Shown in pieces: positions 61,601-64,000 of a stretch of DNA of 64,000 nucleotides. The position numbers and the translations under genes are program-made. The stretch is taken from positions 1 through 64,000 of the forward strand of contig CAJOIS010000003.1 of the NCBI GenBank assembly GCA_905234645.1, written 5' to 3'. The stretch comes from an uncultured Bacteroidales bacterium. Its GTDB lineage: Bacteria; Bacteroidota; Bacteroidia; Bacteroidales; F082. Numbering within the stretch: the stretch's first letter is position 1; the number at the start of each line of letters is the position of its first letter. The notes beneath the pieces were generated by a model, which made no database searches, was not told the DNA's origin, and saw nothing but the letters and a program-made list of their open reading frames with translations.

Positions 61601-63185
61601 TGCTCCTCAGAATGCGGCTGATCCGAGCCCCGAGAACCCCGACAACTGGCACAACTATTATACAGTGGTTGCCCCCAACAATGGCGTCATTACTTCCTCG
61701 ATTGAATTTGAGGATCCTACTAATGTCTGGTTGGATGGTATTCGCGATATCGATATCGCCGACTCTTACTTGAATTGGATCCGTTCAGGTACCTATGCCT
61801 CCGGTGACGATGGTCAGTCATGGACCAATGACTATTATTGCTCCGCAGAAACCGGTGGTAGTAATGAACCTTGGGACCCCACCGAAAACTTTGAGAAGAT
61901 TGCTCAACGTACTTGGGCTCCTGCTTTGCTCACCTCGTTCTGGAAGCAAGGCGGTGCTGATAACCCCGGTCCTCTCTACGGAAGTGCTTCGCGTAATAAT
62001 GACAACTTCAAGAAGACTGCCAGTGTGGATATCGTCTTTACGTCCGATACCTCAAAGTGGAGCCGTTGCCCCGTCGTAGAAATGTGTACTGACAAGAACC
62101 TTTCGGAAGGTGGTGTCGAACGCTTCGCTCTCCGTAAGCACGCTTCCATCAATCCTGCTGGTAAGACCTGCGAAGACCTCGGTATCGAGCCTGATCCGAC
62201 TGATCCCAACAACCCCGCTTATATTGGTGAGCAAGGTATGGGTTGGTTCCCGGGCTATGTTATCGATGTTGAAACCGGTGCTCGTTTGAACATCGCCTAT
62301 GGTGAGGACTCTTACCTTGAGGATATGGGTGGCCGCGACATGAAGTTTAACCCTGCCAAGTTGCAGAAGGCTACTGTCGACCAACTCTACGGTGAATCAT
62401 CACAGCTCTATGATCCCGCCATCTTCCGTGGCACCGACAGCGAGCCTGTGTTTGGTGGCAAGCATTTCGTCTACATCTGGCGTATGGACTCCATCCAGAT
62501 GATTTCCTCGTCACCTTATCATAATGTGAAGAACTTTGCTTATGACGGCGGTCGCTTGTTGTACAACACGTTTGACTATATCCAGAACTTGACCAACCAG
62601 GGTGTTGCCAGAAACTTGATGGGTAACCTCTATAAGATGGTTGAGTGGATTGGCATGCCGATGGGTATTGAAGGAATGGAGTGGTTGCCTGAGGGCAACG
62701 ACTGCCGTATCCGTATCCGTCTCGCTAAGCCTTACGCTCCTGGCTATGGTTACGACCTCCAGACCTCCAACGAGGATTTGATGATCAATGAGCTGAATCC
62801 CAAGTACCAGTTCACCATCGACGGTTGGGATCCGATTGCCAACGATCCTGAAAAGACCGAGGAAGACCTCAACCTCGTCACTGTGGTGCCTAATCCTTAC
62901 TATGCTTACGATACCTATGAGGGCAATGCTCTTACCAATAGGGTGAAGATTTGCAACCTGCCTGAGAAGTGCGTGGTTTCCATCTACACTTTGAGCGGCA
63001 CGAAGGTGCGTCAGTTCCGTAAGGACAACGACAGCCCGAACATTGATTGGGACCTCACGAACTTTGCCAATACTCCTATCGCGAGCGGCTTCTACCTGAT
63101 TCACATCAAGGATCTGACTAGCGGTAGCGAGAGAGTCATCAAGTTCTTCGGTGCCATGCGTCAAGTTGACCTGAATACATTCTAA
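58605..63185 (+). CDS. Large T9SS-exported protein
   Basis: 1526 residues, signal peptide ending PGKAE. A long beta-rich secreted protein with WLDINNVRTRINSGGDMWWD near the start, Asp/Tyr-rich loops such as YDYDGDGEYDPNAGDYPYYD (about 194-213, a calcium-binding-like repeat), and many Trp and Gly residues. The last 100 residues form a type A-like sorting domain: LVTVVPNPYYAYDTYEG, CVVSIYTLSGTKVRQFRKD, ASGFYLIHIKD, with a terminal extension after RVIKFFGAMRQ. No catalytic domain is recognised. It sits between a TonB receptor and a PorV-like protein, implying a joint surface complex. Confidence 0.85.
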   Translation: MKNIFRILFAALFIVSAVIPGKAEMYKYEQTGNKGQRAVTAAGCTPSSSFEWLDINNVRTRINSGGDMWWDLPAGTGSKYFIPANSSTTSLFAGSLWIAGVDVNDQLKCAALRFRQVGNDYYTGPLTVDGKASIDDATCARWDKIFKITRAEVDEFLNDWADGSLDNDIPSIIKNWPAHPTSSDEGVAHYLAPFYDYDGDGEYDPNAGDYPYYDIDNELCHTKIPTMEEEVYGTMHGSILADQVLKGDQTLWWIFNDKGASHTESGGQAIGIEVRAQAFAFATNDEINNMTFYSYEIINRSTYTLTGTYFSPWTDVDLGYGWDDYVGCDVARGLGYGYNGKAVDGSGEPEAYGSQPPAIGIDFFQGPYMDPDGIDNPKYQYVYTQVIDPVSGDSVLVAVDSTQIVDESINGVNFGNGIVDDERFGMRRFVYHNNSDTDNGDPKTAPQYYNYLRGIWKNGSKMRYGGNAFTGNDVVGPDCDFMFPGDSDPWNWGTNGMPPAGGYNQDGKYWSEEQCGNAPNDRRFMQSAGPFTLEPGAVNYITFGVPWARATSGGAWASVELLRVVDDKCQALFDNCFKVIDGPNAPDLTIRELDQQLIIYLSNAPLSNNYKEKYTELDPEIPVSRVESEAYHEEITVNIDGVDSVLLSPIEQFNTTEIFYDRYYRFEGYKVYQLANAEVGADELNNTDKARLVFQCDVRNNVTSLLNYEYDESLHANVPKMKVVGGDAGITHSFVVTEDKFATGDNPNLVNHKTYYFMAVAYAYNNYLTYSQEDATGLLGQKKPYLEGRKNIQCYTAVPHKTVNGTVLRATYGDKPAVTRLVGVGNGGNELELSDETVAEILSKGLADSYTVTFDHGDTIVEFNDNNPNISEPVLLGHLEYPIAYHPEYKAGYGPIDVKIVDPLNVRSHRYEIWFEEMFEQYTHDITKNTEIRGDSAARMVNRWWLKDLDEPEEEGVNPIISDTTTIFDNEQMFIDRGISITIAQPYDIGRIWVGQYFDAPQNAADPSPENPDNWHNYYTVVAPNNGVITSSIEFEDPTNVWLDGIRDIDIADSYLNWIRSGTYASGDDGQSWTNDYYCSAETGGSNEPWDPTENFEKIAQRTWAPALLTSFWKQGGADNPGPLYGSASRNNDNFKKTASVDIVFTSDTSKWSRCPVVEMCTDKNLSEGGVERFALRKHASINPAGKTCEDLGIEPDPTDPNNPAYIGEQGMGWFPGYVIDVETGARLNIAYGEDSYLEDMGGRDMKFNPAKLQKATVDQLYGESSQLYDPAIFRGTDSEPVFGGKHFVYIWRMDSIQMISSSPYHNVKNFAYDGGRLLYNTFDYIQNLTNQGVARNLMGNLYKMVEWIGMPMGIEGMEWLPEGNDCRIRIRLAKPYAPGYGYDLQTSNEDLMINELNPKYQFTIDGWDPIANDPEKTEEDLNLVTVVPNPYYAYDTYEGNALTNRVKICNLPEKCVVSIYTLSGTKVRQFRKDNDSPNIDWDLTNFANTPIASGFYLIHIKDLTSGSERVIKFFGAMRQVDLNTF

Positions 63186-63221
63186 TTTAATGTAATTGCT
63201 AACCGTAAATAACTTATCATC

Positions 63222-64000
63222 ATGAAGAAATCATTTAGATATATCGTCTTGAGCTTTGTAATCCTTATGGGATTAAGTGCTCCTCAAGCATTTGCAGGAA
63301 ATAAAGACCGTTCAGGCCAAGCTGGCGCCTCCGAGTTGCTCATTAACCCATGGGCAGCTTCGTCAGGTTGGGGTAATGCAGGCATGTCGTTCGTGCATGG
63401 CGTCGAGGCCATGTTCGGCAACGTGGCTGGCATCTCCTCATGCAATACTTTGGACTTGAACTTCACCCATACCAGCTGGCTGGTGGGCGTGGGCAACGAT
63501 ACGAGAATCTCCTCGTTCGGTGTCTTGGCTCGCGTGGGTGAATCAAGTGTGTTAGGTCTGTCATTCATGTCGTTCAGCATCGGTGAGGTTCCGATTACCA
63601 CAACCCAGAACCCCGACGGTGGCCTTGGTACCTTCAAGCCCAACCTGATGAACATCAACTTGGCCTTCGCCAAGTCGTTCTCCAACAGCATCAGCGGCGG
63701 TTTCAACTTGAAGATCATCAGCGAGTCCATCAAGGATATGAGTGGTGTCGGTGTCGCTTTGGATGCGGCCATCCAGTATGTCACTGGTCCTTACGACAAC
63801 ATCCACTTCGGTGTCACGCTGAAGAACATCGGACCCACCATGAAGTTCTCTGGCGACGGTCTCTCGTTTAGGGCCTTCCTCGTCGAAGGTAGCACGCAGC
63901 AGTTCACCATGGTGCAGCGCGTCGACGACTTCGAGCTGCCCACCCAGTTGAGCATCGCTGCCGCCTACGACTTCCTGTTTGCCGAAACCAACAGAATCAC
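63222..64000 (+). CDS. PorV/PorQ family outer-membrane protein (partial)
   Basis: Starts at ATG 63222 (MKKSFRYIVLSFVIL, signal ending QAFAG) and runs off the window after 259 codons. The segment LINPWAASSGWGNAGMSF...AMFGNVAGIS is the hallmark N-terminus of the UPF0164/PorV family, and strands such as SVLGLSFMSFSIGEV follow. PorV is the shuttle that carries T9SS cargo from the translocon to the surface attachment complex. Because it directly follows a cargo gene rather than porU, this is more likely a dedicated paralogue than the general PorV (inference). Confidence 0.85.
   Translation, partial: MKKSFRYIVLSFVILMGLSAPQAFAGNKDRSGQAGASELLINPWAASSGWGNAGMSFVHGVEAMFGNVAGISSCNTLDLNFTHTSWLVGVGNDTRISSFGVLARVGESSVLGLSFMSFSIGEVPITTTQNPDGGLGTFKPNLMNINLAFAKSFSNSISGGFNLKIISESIKDMSGVGVALDAAIQYVTGPYDNIHFGVTLKNIGPTMKFSGDGLSFRAFLVEGSTQQFTMVQRVDDFELPTQLSIAAAYDFLFAETNRI

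Overview
The window is a chromosomal segment of a Bacteroidota bacterium, most likely an uncultured Bacteroidales. Evidence: promoters of the Bacteroidota type (TTTG, about 20 nt, TAnnTTTG), few Shine-Dalgarno sites, many lipoproteins with an [L/M]xxC lipobox, BACON and fimbrillin-like surface proteins, a TonB-dependent receptor with a carboxypeptidase-regulatory-like N-terminus, type IX secretion (T9SS) C-terminal sorting domains and a PorV/PorQ-family protein at the right edge. Most of it is dense core genome. I see no prophage, insertion sequence or CRISPR array.

Layout. 1-4.6 kb: end of ornithine aminotransferase, a CotH-kinase lipoprotein, and the coupled minus-strand pair lnt-dus. 4.6-8.7 kb: a compact operon of an HPr-kinase-like ATPase, an S24/S26 signal-peptidase-like protein, a PqqD-like protein and a nucleotidyltransferase, followed by a separately promoted 41-residue peptide gene and a fimbrillin-like lipoprotein. 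8.8-16.1 kb: tRNA-Phe, then an envelope-biogenesis run (outer-membrane protein, TPR protein, LptC, CNNM/CorC-like protein, PpiD/SurA-like foldase). 16.2-22.3 kb: BACON lipoprotein, C69 peptidase, small AT-rich membrane protein, HemW-like radical SAM protein, aquaporin Z. 22.4-29.0 kb: a six-gene efflux operon (TolC, MacA-like, MacB-like ATPase, MacB-like permease) with its own LytS/LytTR two-component pair. 29.1-35.9 kb: an abnormal tRNA-Lys, ApbE, DUF5686 protein, DivIC, RidA, D-2-hydroxyacid dehydrogenase, SPOR protein and RuvB. 36.0-36.25 kb: a structured non-coding RNA with its own promoter and terminator, resembling 6S RNA. 36.3-45.2 kb: secreted protein, DUF4160/DUF2442 pair, an enlarged leucyl-tRNA synthetase, AraC regulator, GH29 alpha-L-fucosidase, zeta-toxin-like kinase with an overlapping small gene. 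44.6-54.5 kb: lipoproteins, a T9SS-exported M1 peptidase, histidine kinase, RpoN, AsnS and a DAHP synthase/chorismate mutase fusion. 54.8-64 kb: a three-gene surface operon of TonB-dependent receptor, 1526-residue T9SS cargo and PorV-like protein (cut by the window end).

The most unusual signals are: (1) leucyl-tRNA synthetase with about 107 extra residues that look like a DUF559/Vsr-type endonuclease domain; (2) the kinase/peptidase/PqqD/nucleotidyltransferase operon next to a small peptide gene, which resembles an unrecognised peptide-modification (RiPP-like) system lacking the usual cyclase; (3) the 6S-like RNA locus; (4) interspersed palindromic repeats inserted in frame inside dus and hemW; (5) a tRNA-Lys whose acceptor halves do not pair.
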